A stretch of DNA of 64,000 nt, taken from assembly GCF_001614315.2 (NCBI RefSeq), contig NZ_LVEG02000009.1, positions 16,758 to 80,757 on the forward strand. Direction: 5' to 3'. Origin of the DNA: Halofilum ochraceum (GTDB lineage Bacteria > Pseudomonadota > Gammaproteobacteria > XJ16 > Halofilaceae). Positions 9,035 to 17,424 of this stretch are shown one piece after another; position 1 is the stretch's first letter, and each line of letters opens with the position of its first letter. The notes below the pieces were generated by a model, which was not told the DNA's origin, ran no database searches, and saw only the letters and a program-made list of their open reading frames with translations. Position numbers and translations under genes: made by a program.

Positions 9035-9796
9035 ATGGACTGGATACTCGCCATGGCGGGTCTGGGCGTCGGCGCGCTGGTCGGTCTGACCGGTGTGGGC
9101 GGCGGTTCCCTGATGACGCCGTTCCTGCTGTTCTACGGCATCCCGCCCGCCGTGGCGGTGGGCACGGATCTCGCCTACGCCGCCATTGCCAAGAGCCTCG
9201 GTGTCTGGCTTCGCCACAAGGCCCGCTCGATCGATTGGCGCACGGCGGTCCTGCTCATGTGCGGAAGCCTCCCGGCGGCGGCCATCGTGATCCTGTCGAT
9301 GAAGGCATTCGCGCTCGAAACGGAGCTGTTCGGGACGATCATCACCCGGTTGCTGGCCGTCAGCCTGGTGCTCACTTCCCTGACCGTGCTGGGGCAGCAC
9401 TGGCTTCAGGGGGTGCGAACCGATCTGCCGGAAATCCGGGGTCGCACGGGACTCACCGTGCTCGCCGGGGTCGTGCTGGGCACGCTGGTTACGCTTTCAT
9501 CGGTCGGATCCGGAGCGATCGGTACCGCGCTCCTGCTGCTGCTGTATCCGCGCTGGTCGTCGGCGCGCGTGGTCGGGACCGATCTCGCCTACGCCGTGCC
9601 GCTCACCGCGACCGCGGCGTTCGGGCACCTGTGGCTCGGTAACGTCAATCCCGGTTATGTATTCAGCCTCGTCATTGGGGCGATCCCGGGTATGTATATC
9701 GGCACGCGCATGGGATTGCGGTTGCCGGAAGCCCTCGTGCGAACGGTGCTGGGCGTTCTGCTGTTCGGGGTGGGGGTCAGTTTGCTCTGGAAGTGA
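9035..9796 (+). CDS. TauE/SafE (TSUP) family membrane exporter, probably for sulfite or a sulfonate
   Basis: 253 residues with about eight hydrophobic segments and the two internal family repeats: GALVGLTGVGGGSLMTP near the N-terminus and GTLVTLSSVGSGAIGT in the middle, each followed by GTDLAYA. TSUP proteins move sulfur-based or organic anions. The start is the ATG at 9035, preceded by AGAGGGAAGAA. It is divergent from cysB (160-bp gap), which supports a sulfur-compound substrate. Its last 20 bp overlap the end of the convergent lytic transglycosylase gene. Confidence 0.85.
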   Translation: MDWILAMAGLGVGALVGLTGVGGGSLMTPFLLFYGIPPAVAVGTDLAYAAIAKSLGVWLRHKARSIDWRTAVLLMCGSLPAAAIVILSMKAFALETELFGTIITRLLAVSLVLTSLTVLGQHWLQGVRTDLPEIRGRTGLTVLAGVVLGTLVTLSSVGSGAIGTALLLLLYPRWSSARVVGTDLAYAVPLTATAAFGHLWLGNVNPGYVFSLVIGAIPGMYIGTRMGLRLPEALVRTVLGVLLFGVGVSLLWK

Positions 9797-11993
9797 CAGC
9801 TCCATGACCCGGTCCCGGGCCGAACGGTACCGCCGCTTTGCGGAAATCGGCGATGGTCGGGTGCGGACTGGGCTGACAACTGGGCCAGCAGTCGTTGGTC
9901 CACAGGATGTAGGCCTGATAGCGCTCGCGGATGGCCCGGACGTACTGGACCGGTTCATGGCCGCGGACATACCCGAAGCGGGCGTTCCGATAGTACTTCG
10001 GCTGTGACAGCTTCTGCATCGCGCGCTCGACGTTGTCGAACCAGCGGTCGCGATCAAGGCCGAGGCGATCCGCCAGGCGCCGGGCGTCGCGGACGTGGCC
10101 GACCCCGGCGTTGAAGGCTGCGAGCATGAACCACATGCGGTCCTGCACCCGCAGGTCATCCTCGAACCGGTCGCGCAGCCAGTCGAGATACTTGATCCCG
10201 GCACGGATGTTGACCTCCGGATCATGGATGGATCCGGTTACGCCGACCTGGCGGGCGGTGGCCGGCATGATCTGCATGAGCCCCTGGGCACCGACCCACG
10301 AGCGGGCGTTCGGATTGAACCCGCTCTCCTGGAAGATCTGCGCCGCCACCAGCCGCCAGTCGAGACCCTTGCGGTTCGCGTATCGCTGAATGATGTCGTC
10401 CCACGGTGAGAGTTGCTGGCCGCTGCCGAGGTCGATCCGCTGCGCCTGGAATTCGCGGATCCGATCGTGGTCGCGGAAGTACTTCGAATACACGACGTTG
10501 TAGAACTCGCTGCGGTAGGTCTGGCCGAGAAAACGGTCGGCCGCCGCCTGCAGTTGACCGTTATCCTCCCGGAACGCCCAGCGATGTGGGATCGGCTCGC
10601 CGATCTCGAGGTACGACTGGACATTCTCTCGCCACGCGGCGGCATTGCGGGCGACATGGTCGTCGACCAGGATCAGGTCGTAATCGCCGTTCGCGACGCC
10701 CCGGATGGCGGCCTCCGGTGTCGTCCCGGCGGGCAGTACCTCCACCTGCAGATCGATGCCCTCTTGGTCACGCAGGCGTTCGGCCGTCTCCCGGGCATCG
10801 CTGTCCCGCGGCACGTGGATGCGGCGGCCGGACAGATCCCCGATCGCCTTGATCGGGGAATCCGCGACATCCGTGACCACGCGCTTCACCGCGAAATGGT
10901 AGGGCCGTGACCAGGCGATGTCCCCGTTGCGGCCACTACGGGGGGTAAGGAAGGCGGCGGCCATGTCGGCCCGGCCAGAGCGCACGAGTTCGAGCAGCGA
11001 TTCCTCGGGGTCCGCGACGACGATCTCCAGCCGTACCCCGAGCTCATCGGCGAACCGCTTCGCCAACTCGTATTCGAAGCCCAGCAGCTGGCCGCGCCAG
11101 ACGAAGTAGTTCGCCGCGCTGTTGCGCGTGGCGACGCGCAGCGTGCGCTCCTGCTTGATCACCGGCAGGTCACCGGTGCGCAGCCGCTGGTCGAATTCAG
11201 CCAGTTTGCGCTGGGTGATGAAGCGATCCAGGACCGCCTTGAGTTCTTCAGCGTCCTGCCGCACGCCCCAGGCGATGCCGGTTTCCGCCGAGACCGGGAA
11301 GACGCCACGGATGCTCTCGCGGTAGCGGAGCGCGACCTTGAGCGAATTGCCGTCGACAATGGTCAGATCGATGTCGCCGGCGGCCAGGCGATCCAGCTTA
11401 CGCTGCGCGGAGAGGGCGGGCAGGCTGTGGAGTTCCAGTCCCGGATGCTGATCCTGCAGCCGCCGTGCGGCATGCCAGAACCGGGAATCGAAACCCACGG
11501 TAATGGCGCGCCCGTCGAGGTCCGTCGGCGTCTCGATCGGATCGTCTTCACGCGCGACCAGCATCTGGCGGCTGCGGTCAAGCGCGACCGTAAAGCCGAT
11601 GTCCTCGCGGTGGCGTTCGTTGATCGGCAGATTCGCCACGATCAGATCCCCGCGGCCTTCGTTCAGCGCGGGGATCAACTGGTCGAAGTGGTCGACGAGG
11701 ACCACGACCGGCTCAAGTCCGACCGAGCGCGCGAAGCGGGCGGCGGCGCGCAGCTGTGTGTTCACCGGTGAGCCCGCCCGGGGGAGGTGCGTGACCGCGT
11801 CCGGGCGCCGGACCATGAGCAGGCGCAACAGGCCGTGCTCCTGGATTCCGGCGAAATCCCCGGTCTCCACGTACGGCGACCCCTCGAGCACGCGCGGCGG
11901 CTCGAACCGGGTCGGTTCCGGCTGCTGGCAGGCCGTGAGCAGCGCGGCCGCAAGCGGCAACCAGCAAGTCAGCCATCTCTGCCGTCTTCCCAT
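9777..11993 (-). CDS. MltF-like lytic transglycosylase lipoprotein with two solute-binding domains
   Basis: 738 residues. A lipoprotein signal ends in LLTAC at about residue 22. Two successive SBP_bac_3-type periplasmic binding domains follow, roughly residues 45-285 and 295-520 (the second begins TLRVATRNSAANYFVW), then an SLT lysozyme-like domain whose catalytic Glu is Glu556 in FQESGFNP, with GLMQIMPATARQVG and AAFNAGVGHV. E. coli MltF has only one binding domain before the SLT domain, so this protein is a longer variant. It should cleave peptidoglycan at the outer membrane. An ATG ten codons upstream is an alternative start; neither has a clear ribosome site. Confidence 0.85.
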   Translation of the reverse strand: MGRRQRWLTCWLPLAAALLTACQQPEPTRFEPPRVLEGSPYVETGDFAGIQEHGLLRLLMVRRPDAVTHLPRAGSPVNTQLRAAARFARSVGLEPVVVLVDHFDQLIPALNEGRGDLIVANLPINERHREDIGFTVALDRSRQMLVAREDDPIETPTDLDGRAITVGFDSRFWHAARRLQDQHPGLELHSLPALSAQRKLDRLAAGDIDLTIVDGNSLKVALRYRESIRGVFPVSAETGIAWGVRQDAEELKAVLDRFITQRKLAEFDQRLRTGDLPVIKQERTLRVATRNSAANYFVWRGQLLGFEYELAKRFADELGVRLEIVVADPEESLLELVRSGRADMAAAFLTPRSGRNGDIAWSRPYHFAVKRVVTDVADSPIKAIGDLSGRRIHVPRDSDARETAERLRDQEGIDLQVEVLPAGTTPEAAIRGVANGDYDLILVDDHVARNAAAWRENVQSYLEIGEPIPHRWAFREDNGQLQAAADRFLGQTYRSEFYNVVYSKYFRDHDRIREFQAQRIDLGSGQQLSPWDDIIQRYANRKGLDWRLVAAQIFQESGFNPNARSWVGAQGLMQIMPATARQVGVTGSIHDPEVNIRAGIKYLDWLRDRFEDDLRVQDRMWFMLAAFNAGVGHVRDARRLADRLGLDRDRWFDNVERAMQKLSQPKYYRNARFGYVRGHEPVQYVRAIRERYQAYILWTNDCWPSCQPSPHPTIADFRKAAVPFGPGPGHGAVTSRAN

Positions 11994-12125
11994 GGCGAAG
12001 ACCGGTCGGGAGGTGTCCCGCATTCTACCAGTGGCTGCGCAGGCCGGCCGAAAGGAGGCGTCCGGTCGGTTCCAGCCCGGTCATGATATGTCGCAAGTGG
12101 GCTGCAGTTCTTTCGGCGCCAGACC

Positions 12126-12155
12126 GTTGAAAGCGTCAGCGGGATACCCCAGATA
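12126..12155 (+). promoter_or_regulatory. Sigma32-like heat-shock promoter of hsp20
   Basis: TTGAAA at 12127-12132 and CCCCAGAT at 12147-12154 are separated by 14 bp. They resemble the sigma32 consensus CTTGAAA / CCCCATNT and lie 40 bp upstream of the heat-shock gene start. Confidence 0.6.
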
Positions 12156-12194
12156 TCGGATACGGAACCACCGTATCAACAGGAGGAAACGAAA

Positions 12195-12617
12195 ATGGCT
12201 CTGACCCGCTACGAAAACCGTAACCCATGGAGTCAGTTCCATCAGGAAATGAACCGTCTGCTCGGGGAGAACTCCAGTGTCGTAACCAGCGACTGGGTAC
12301 CCGTCGTCGATATCAAGGAAGAGAAAGACCGGTTCGTGCTCCACGCCGATCTTCCCGGTGTCAACCGCGACGACATCGACATCACGATGGAAGGTGGTGT
12401 GCTGAGTATCCGCGGGGAGCGCAAGCTGGAGGACGTCAGCGAGGGCGGCGAGTACAAGCGCGTCGAACGCATCCATGGCAGCTTCTACCGTCGTTTCGCG
12501 CTGCCCGACGAGGCCGACCCGGAAGGGATCAACGCACGTTGCAATCAGGGCGTGCTCGAGGTCGTCATCCCGAAGAAGCAGTCGGTACAGCCGCGTCGGA
12601 TCGAAGTCGGCAGTTGA
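12195..12617 (+). CDS. Small heat-shock protein (Hsp20 / alpha-crystallin family)
   Basis: 140 residues. The alpha-crystallin domain spans about residues 35-130, with VVDIKEEKDRFVLHADLPGV at its start and the family motif INARCNQGVLEVVIPKK near the end; a C-terminal RRIEV serves as the I-x-V tail that binds the neighbouring subunit. The protein should hold unfolding proteins in the cytoplasm. AGGAGG lies eight bases before the ATG. A sigma32-like promoter and a perfect 7-bp hairpin (12159-12177) just upstream of the ribosome site suggest heat control. Confidence 0.93.
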   Translation: MALTRYENRNPWSQFHQEMNRLLGENSSVVTSDWVPVVDIKEEKDRFVLHADLPGVNRDDIDITMEGGVLSIRGERKLEDVSEGGEYKRVERIHGSFYRRFALPDEADPEGINARCNQGVLEVVIPKKQSVQPRRIEVGS

Positions 12618-12632
12618 TGCCGCGGAGGGAAA

Positions 12633-12654
12633 GGGCAGGCCGCATGGCCTGCCC
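12633..12654. terminator. Hairpin between convergent hsp20 and moaE
   Basis: A perfect 9-bp stem GGGCAGGCC / GGCCTGCCC closes the loop GCAT. It lies 15 bp past the hsp20 stop and 45 bp past the moaE stop on the other strand. There is no T run, so it is a terminator-like hairpin rather than a textbook intrinsic terminator. Confidence 0.55.
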
Positions 12655-12699
12655 GGCATCCCGGAGAAGGAATATCCGGAGACGGGGCGGAGTGGCGTC

Positions 12700-13134
12700 T
12701 CAGCCCTTCGTGTTGTGCTCCACCCAGCGCCCGCCGGACTTGGTCTGTTCGTGTTTCCAGAAAGGGGCACGCGACTTCAGCGCTTCCATGATCGCGCGCC
12801 CGCCCTCGAACGCCTCCCGCCTATGGGCCGACCACACTGCGACCAGCACGATCGGCTCACCCGGTTCGATCGGCCCAACCCGATGGATCACGCGCGCGGC
12901 AAGCAGGTCATGGGCAGTGCGCTCCGCGTCGATGATCGCTTCGAGCTGCCGCTCGGTCATGCCCGGGTAATATTCCAGCACCATCCGGCTGACGGCGTCG
13001 CCCTCGTTGAAATCGCGCATCGTCCCGGCGAATGCGCAGGTCGCGCCGTACGCGCCGGCCTCGAGTCCGCCATCCGGCGCATCGGCGAGTTCCCGCCAGG
13101 GCTCGAATGCCTCCGTACGCAGTTCCACCGTCAC
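12700..13134 (-). CDS. moaE: Molybdopterin synthase catalytic subunit MoaE
   Basis: 144 residues. Family stretches are [46 protein letters not shown] (split here over two strands) and the active-site region [13 protein letters not shown] with its catalytic lysines. With MoaD it inserts the dithiolene sulfurs into precursor Z to give molybdopterin. Translation starts at GTG, four bases after the moaD stop, so the pair is coupled. Confidence 0.95.
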   Translation of the reverse strand: MTVELRTEAFEPWRELADAPDGGLEAGAYGATCAFAGTMRDFNEGDAVSRMVLEYYPGMTERQLEAIIDAERTAHDLLAARVIHRVGPIEPGEPIVLVAVWSAHRREAFEGGRAIMEALKSRAPFWKHEQTKSGGRWVEHNTKG

Positions 13135-13138
13135 GGCG

Positions 13139-13372
13139 TCAGCCTCCGGTCACGGGCGGAAAGAACGCGACCTCGTCGCCGTCGTGCACGCGCGTATCGG
13201 CCGCCGCGTAGTCGAGATTGACGGCCGCGAGCACATTGCGCGGCATCTCGCTGCCATCAGTGACCGTCTGCCAGACGTCGAGTACGCGCGCATCGTCCGG
13301 GACCTCGGCCGCCTGCTCCGCGAAGCCGAGGCGGTCACGCAGATGGGCGAATGTCTTCACGGTAACCTGCAT
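13139..13372 (-). CDS. moaD: Molybdopterin synthase sulfur-carrier subunit MoaD
   Basis: 77 residues with a ubiquitin-like fold; the C-terminal Gly-Gly (PPVTGG) is thiocarboxylated and supplies sulfur to Moa[10 protein letters not shown] near the N-terminus and [12 protein letters not shown] before the tail are typical. It lies directly upstream of moaE and is divergent from moaC, with about 108 bp between the two starts for both promoters. Confidence 0.94.
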   Translation of the reverse strand: MQVTVKTFAHLRDRLGFAEQAAEVPDDARVLDVWQTVTDGSEMPRNVLAAVNLDYAAADTRVHDGDEVAFFPPVTGG

Positions 13373-13480
13373 CGCTATACCGCCCCTGTAGGCTCGACAG
13401 ATACAATCAGCCTACTGTCGCAGGCGGCCATGGTGCGCGCAAGATGCCGCCATCGGATACGCCCCTCCGGAGCCCCATGC

Positions 13481-13966
13481 ATGAGCGAATTCACCCATTT
13501 CAATCGCCGCGGCGAGGCCCACGTCGTCGACGTCGGTGGCAAGGACGCGACCCGGCGGGTCGCGGTCGCCGCCGGGCGGATCCACATGGAGGCGGCGACA
13601 CTCGAACGGATCGAGTCGGGCGAGCAGGCCAAGGGCGATGTCCTCGGCGTCGCGCGGATCGCAGGCATCATGGGAGCCAAGCGCACGTCCGAACTGATCC
13701 CGCTGTGCCACCCGATCGCGCTGACGAGCGTCGAGGTCGAGTTCGAGCTGGAGTCCGAGGATTCGGCGATCACCTGCCGGGCGACCGCGCAGACCACCGA
13801 CCGCACCGGCGTCGAGATGGAAGCGATGACCGCCGTCCAGATCGCCCTGCTGACGATCTACGACATGTGCAAATCCGCCGATCGCGGCATGATGATCGAC
13901 GCCATCCGGCTGCTCGAGAAAAGCGGCGGCAAGTCCGGCGACTGGCGGCGTGAGGATCCCGCCTGA
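13481..13966 (+). CDS. moaC: Cyclic pyranopterin monophosphate synthase MoaC
   Basis: 161 residues, standard length. The conserved segments [31 protein letters not shown] and [14 protein letters not shown], plus KSADRGM, identify it. MoaC converts the GTP-derived cyclic intermediate into precursor Z (cPMP), the step before MoaD/MoaE. The ATG at 13481 is preceded by GGAG nine bases upstream; the open frame before it is not protein-like. Together with moaDE it forms a divergent molybdenum-cofactor locus. Confidence 0.95.
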   Translation: MSEFTHFNRRGEAHVVDVGGKDATRRVAVAAGRIHMEAATLERIESGEQAKGDVLGVARIAGIMGAKRTSELIPLCHPIALTSVEVEFELESEDSAITCRATAQTTDRTGVEMEAMTAVQIALLTIYDMCKSADRGMMIDAIRLLEKSGGKSGDWRREDPA

Positions 13967-14281
13967 TCGGCTGCAGGGAGGTGTGGTACTGGCTTAGAGC
14001 GCGTCAGGGTTCTCGCCAAGGCGCCCGAACAAGACGACAACACTGTAGGAGCGAGCTTGCTCGCGATCGTGCGCCCACCGCCGATCGAGGCTAACGAGGT
14101 ATAGCCGAAACCGATTGGCCGAGTCGTTGGCCTTTATGGCAATCCGGTTACCGTGCGGGCGCCATCGCGAGCAAGCTCGCTCCTACAGAGCAGGGCCAAC
14201 ACTCAGTTTCGGTCTTCGCGTCCCTTGGCGCCCTCCGCGCCTTGGCGAGAACCCCACTTGCACGGCGGTTGTCGAGCCCAC
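13967..14281. repeat. Intergenic repeat island: REP pair inside a TTGGCG-family inverted pair
   Basis: No gene is visible. A GGTTCTCGCCAAGGCGCC copy lies at 14008-14025 (plus) and its inverted partner, with TCCCTTGGCGCC and CGCCTTGGCGAGAACC, at about 14214-14253. Nested between them is an inverted REP pair with core GGAGCGAGCTTGCTCGC at 14044-14067 (plus) and 14164-14187 (minus). Confidence 0.8.
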
Positions 14282-15346
14282 TCAGCCCTGTTCCAGCAAC
14301 CGCCGCAGGTCGATCAGTGCCGCGTTCGCCCGCGAGACATACGACGCCATCACGAGCGAGTGGTTGGCGAAGAAACCGAAACCGTTCCCGTTGAGCACGA
14401 TCGGGCTCATGATCGGTCGCTGGGCCGCTTCCAGCGAACGGATGAGCTGGTCCATCGTCGCCTCGGCGTTCTTGTCCGCCAGCACGCTGCTGAAGTCCTG
14501 CCGGACCGCCTTCAGGAAGTGGTAGTGCGCCCAGGTCGCGCCGCGGGCGTAATAAAACTCGTTGTCGATCTGGAGCCAGGGCGTCTCGTCGCGGATTTCG
14601 CGGGCCGGCGTCTGCGCGGACGTCGCCGCCCGGTCATTGGCAAGATCGGTATTCACCCGCCATTCGCCGACGCTGGCCGAGAGCCGCTGCACGATGCCGC
14701 CAAGCCGCTGGCCCACCGTCTCGAGGTAGCCGCGGAGGTTGTCTGCCCTGGCGTAGAAGTTGGCATCGCCGGATGCGAGTCGGCTGCGATACGTGCGCAG
14801 GTACCCCAGCGCGTCCTCGTACTCGCTCTCCGTCGAGGGGAATATCCACGAATTGGCGTTGAAGTTGAGCCGCGGCTCGGCCTGTGAGAGTTCCTCGTTC
14901 TCCCGCGACTGCGACTGCGAACGGCTCATGTCGTTGCGCAGCGAGCGCGCGAGGTCGCGCATCTGGATCACGGCGCCGTACTCCCAACTCGGTACGTTGT
15001 CGAGCAGCACGCCGGGCGGCATGACGTCGTTGAAGAGGTAACCGCCCGGTTTATGCAGCATGACATCGACCGCGTGGATCAGCGTCACGGTGGTCGTGTA
15101 ACCGGTAACGATCTCCTCGCCATGGCGTTCTGCGGTCATCTCGGTCTGGCGGGACGGATCGAAGGTGTCCGGTGGATCGCTCCACCACCAACCGACGACC
15201 AGGGTTACGATCACCAGCGCGAGCAGCGCGGTGCCACCGCCGGCAATCAGGCCGCGTCGGCGCCAGACCATCGGGTTGAAAGCATTGGCAAGGCCACGGC
15301 CGATCGTGACCGGTAGCCGGCGCAGGCGGGAAAACTTCGTGGGCAT
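14282..15346 (-). CDS. DUF2333 family membrane-anchored protein
   Basis: 354 residues. A basic N-terminus precedes one transmembrane segment at about residues 32-54 (GLIAGGGTALLALVIVTLVV), so most of the chain is likely periplasmic. The body carries LHKPGGYLFNDVMPPGVLLDN (split), FNANSWIFPSTESEYEDAL and a long helical C-terminal half, which match the DUF2333 family found in gammaproteobacteria. The role is unknown. It is divergent from mutY. Confidence 0.78.
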   Translation of the reverse strand: MPTKFSRLRRLPVTIGRGLANAFNPMVWRRRGLIAGGGTALLALVIVTLVVGWWWSDPPDTFDPSRQTEMTAERHGEEIVTGYTTTVTLIHAVDVMLHKPGGYLFNDVMPPGVLLDNVPSWEYGAVIQMRDLARSLRNDMSRSQSQSRENEELSQAEPRLNFNANSWIFPSTESEYEDALGYLRTYRSRLASGDANFYARADNLRGYLETVGQRLGGIVQRLSASVGEWRVNTDLANDRAATSAQTPAREIRDETPWLQIDNEFYYARGATWAHYHFLKAVRQDFSSVLADKNAEATMDQLIRSLEAAQRPIMSPIVLNGNGFGFFANHSLVMASYVSRANAALIDLRRLLEQG

Positions 15347-15476
15347 GAGGTTGCTCCGTGCGTGCAGCGCATCACTCTAAACCTGCTTGCGCGAAAGGCA
15401 AGGGCCGCAGTGCCTGTGGCGCATGCGGGGCGTTACACTGCCGACGCCGCGACCAGGCGATCAAACGGGGACCAGC

Positions 15477-16592
15477 ATGACCGACGACGCCATAACGGCC
15501 GCAGCAGACCCCGGCGCGGATTTCGCCCGGCGCGTGCTGGAGTGGTACGACCGTCACGGACGCCATGACCTGCCGTGGCAGTGCCCGGCGACGCCGTATC
15601 GCGTCTGGATCTCCGAGATCATGCTCCAGCAGACCCGCGTCGAGACGGTGCGCGGTTATTTCGACCGCTTCATGCAGCGCTTCCCGGACGTCGCGAGCCT
15701 CGCCGCGGCGGATATCGACGAGGTGCTGGGTCTGTGGTCCGGGCTCGGCTACTACGCCCGCGCCCGCAATCTCCACCGCGCCGCGCGCGCCATGGTCGCG
15801 GAACACGGTGGCGAGGTGCCGGAGGACCCGGAGGCCCTGAACGCGCTCCCGGGCATCGGCCGGTCCACCGCCGGCGCCATCCTCAGCCTGGGCCACGGCC
15901 GCCATCACGCCATCCTCGATGGCAACGTCAAACGCGTCCTCGCGCGTCACGCAGGCATCGAGGGCTGGCCCGGGCGGGCCCCGGTGCAGCGTGCGCTCTG
16001 GGCGGTCGCCGAGGACCGGACACCCGGGGAGCGCACGGCGGCCTACAACCAGGCGATGATGGACCTGGGGGCCATGGTGTGTCTGCGCCGACCGGTGTGC
16101 GACGCCTGTCCGGTCGCGGCCGACTGCAGCGCCCGGAACGAGGGTCGCACCGCCGAAATCCCGGCCGCGAAACCGAAACGCGAAATTCCGCAGCGCGAGA
16201 CCGTCGCGCTCGTGATCCAGCGGGGCGATGACGGCGCGATCCTGCTCGAGCGGCGCCCGCCCAGCGGCATCTGGGGCGGGCTCTGGTCACTGCCGGAGTT
16301 CAACGCCGAAGCGGAACTGGAGGCCTGGGTCGCCGCCCGACTCGGCGACGTCGAGATCGAGCCGCTCGCGCCCGTCGAGCACACGTTCACGCATTTCCGC
16401 CTGCGCATCCATCCGCGGCGGGTCCATCTCCACGGGGGCGTGGATCCGGTCCGCGAGGGTGCGGATTACGGCTGGTACCTGCCCGATGACGCGCCCGGCG
16501 GCCTGCCCGCGCCCATCCGCCGCCTCGCGGATCGCCTCGGTGGAGCGCCGCACACGGCCGATTTACCCGGAATCAACTCGCATGCGGGTTGA
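15477..16592 (+). CDS. mutY: A/G-specific adenine DNA glycosylase MutY
   Basis: 371 residues. The N-terminal glycosylase domain shows LPWQ, IMLQQTRVETV with the catalytic Glu region, the helix-hairpin-helix LPGIGRSTAGAI and the Asp of LDGNVKRVLAR. The C-terminal part is the NUDIX-like 8-oxoG recognition domain (about residues 240-355). MutY removes adenine mispaired with 8-oxoguanine. The [4Fe-4S] cysteines are spaced C-x5-C-x2-C-x5-C, one residue shorter in the first gap than the usual x6. The start is the ATG at 15477, where the MutY-like sequence begins. Confidence 0.93.
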   Translation: MTDDAITAAADPGADFARRVLEWYDRHGRHDLPWQCPATPYRVWISEIMLQQTRVETVRGYFDRFMQRFPDVASLAAADIDEVLGLWSGLGYYARARNLHRAARAMVAEHGGEVPEDPEALNALPGIGRSTAGAILSLGHGRHHAILDGNVKRVLARHAGIEGWPGRAPVQRALWAVAEDRTPGERTAAYNQAMMDLGAMVCLRRPVCDACPVAADCSARNEGRTAEIPAAKPKREIPQRETVALVIQRGDDGAILLERRPPSGIWGGLWSLPEFNAEAELEAWVAARLGDVEIEPLAPVEHTFTHFRLRIHPRRVHLHGGVDPVREGADYGWYLPDDAPGGLPAPIRRLADRLGGAPHTADLPGINSHAG

Positions 16593-16619
16593 CGCCGCCG
16601 CGCGCGGCCGGTGTAATAC
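16589..16619 (+). promoter_or_regulatory. Probable sigma70 promoter of tRNA-Phe
   Basis: TTGACG at 16589-16594 and a -10-like TGTAAT/TAATAC at 16612-16619 give a 17- to 19-bp spacer, about 40 bp upstream of the tRNA. A GC-rich segment follows the -10, as in stringently controlled stable-RNA promoters. Confidence 0.55.
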
Positions 16620-16659
16620 GCGCCTTCGGACCGGGCCGTTACCCGGAACCCGCCTCAAT

Positions 16660-16735
16660 GGCCAGGTAGCTCAGTCGGTAGAGCACGCGACTGAAAATCG
16701 CGGTGTCGGCAGTTCGATTCTGTCCCTGGCCACCA
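16660..16735 (+). tRNA. tRNA-Phe (anticodon GAA)
   Basis: 76 nt with a full cloverleaf: acceptor stem GGCCAGG / CCTGGCC (16660-16666 with 16725-16731), D arm with AGCTCAGTCGGTAGAGC, anticodon stem CGCGA / TCGCG around CTGAAAA with anticodon GAA at 16693-16695, T arm with TTCGATT, discriminator A and an encoded CCA. Confidence 0.98.
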
Positions 16736-17093
16736 TTTTCCTTGTCTGTCATCCGTTGTGGGGTTCGGAGCGCTTCTCCCCCAACGTCCGAGCCATCGGC
16801 GGATGCGCCACAAGGCGAATGGTGCCAAGTCCGGTCTCCTGCCACTTCGAATCGCGAGATCCATTCCCGGAGTAGCCTACAGCTAACGGCCTCGACCGCC
16901 TGGCTGCCGATTACGAAGCCATTGCACGTCTCCTCTGTAATGGTCACGCGGGGGCGCCCCGTTCTCCAATAAATCACAGGGCACCAGCAGGTCCTTTTCC
17001 CGTCGACCGCTACCTATTCCTGGCCGCCGGTTTTCTGGGCCGCAAATTGGACGTCATGCAGGTAGGAGAGCACATCAGCGCCTGGAATCCGCC
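16736..17093. other. Non-coding stretch after tRNA-Phe
   Basis: Nothing convincing is seen in these 358 bases. Open frames here are antisense to the tRNA or short and without ribosome sites. Base composition begins to drop compared with the mutY side, and this marks the left edge of the accessory region. Confidence 0.6.
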
Positions 17094-17357
17094 TTGATGT
17101 CCATTGGCCGGTGCAACTCTTGGATTTCCGAGAGTAACCAGCACATTCCCGAATCCTTGACCTCAGTGGTTTTTGGGTCGATTAACGCTCTTGCGCAGCT
17201 TGGGCATATCGAGCGGCGCGCGGACGAGCCGGCGGAATACTCCCTTGTAGTGGACGGCCAGTCCGTCCGATTTATGCGATACGTAGATTTAGAGCGGAAT
17301 GTCGAGGATTGCGCAGCGCAAGCCCTGAAACGGCTTCGAGACGAAGGCCACGTGTGA
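17094..17357 (+). CDS. Small hypothetical protein
   Basis: I do not recognise this 87-residue frame. The second half (SLVVDGQSVRFMRYVDLERN, then a helix rich in Glu, Asp, Ala and Arg) looks like real protein with strand-strand-helix character; the first part is less convincing. The frame opens at TTG with an ATG as the second codon and a weak GGTAGGAGAG about 25 bases upstream. It could be a short gene or the remnant of a longer one; a frame on the other strand (17075-17428) covers the same bases and looks less likely. Confidence 0.35.
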   Translation: MMSIGRCNSWISESNQHIPESLTSVVFGSINALAQLGHIERRADEPAEYSLVVDGQSVRFMRYVDLERNVEDCAAQALKRLRDEGHV

Positions 17358-17424
17358 ATATCGGTGGGGGCGTCGAAACTGCCCGCGGGGACTGGGACTA
17401 CCAATGAATCGGCGTAATCCATCA

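Noticed and set aside
16639..16977. Open frames on the minus strand across tRNA-Phe, including protein-like GQNRTADTAIFSRVLY and ESNCRHRDFQSRALPTELP segments
   Set aside because: These are the well-known artefact proteins produced by translating the antisense strand of tRNA genes; the tRNA explains the bases.
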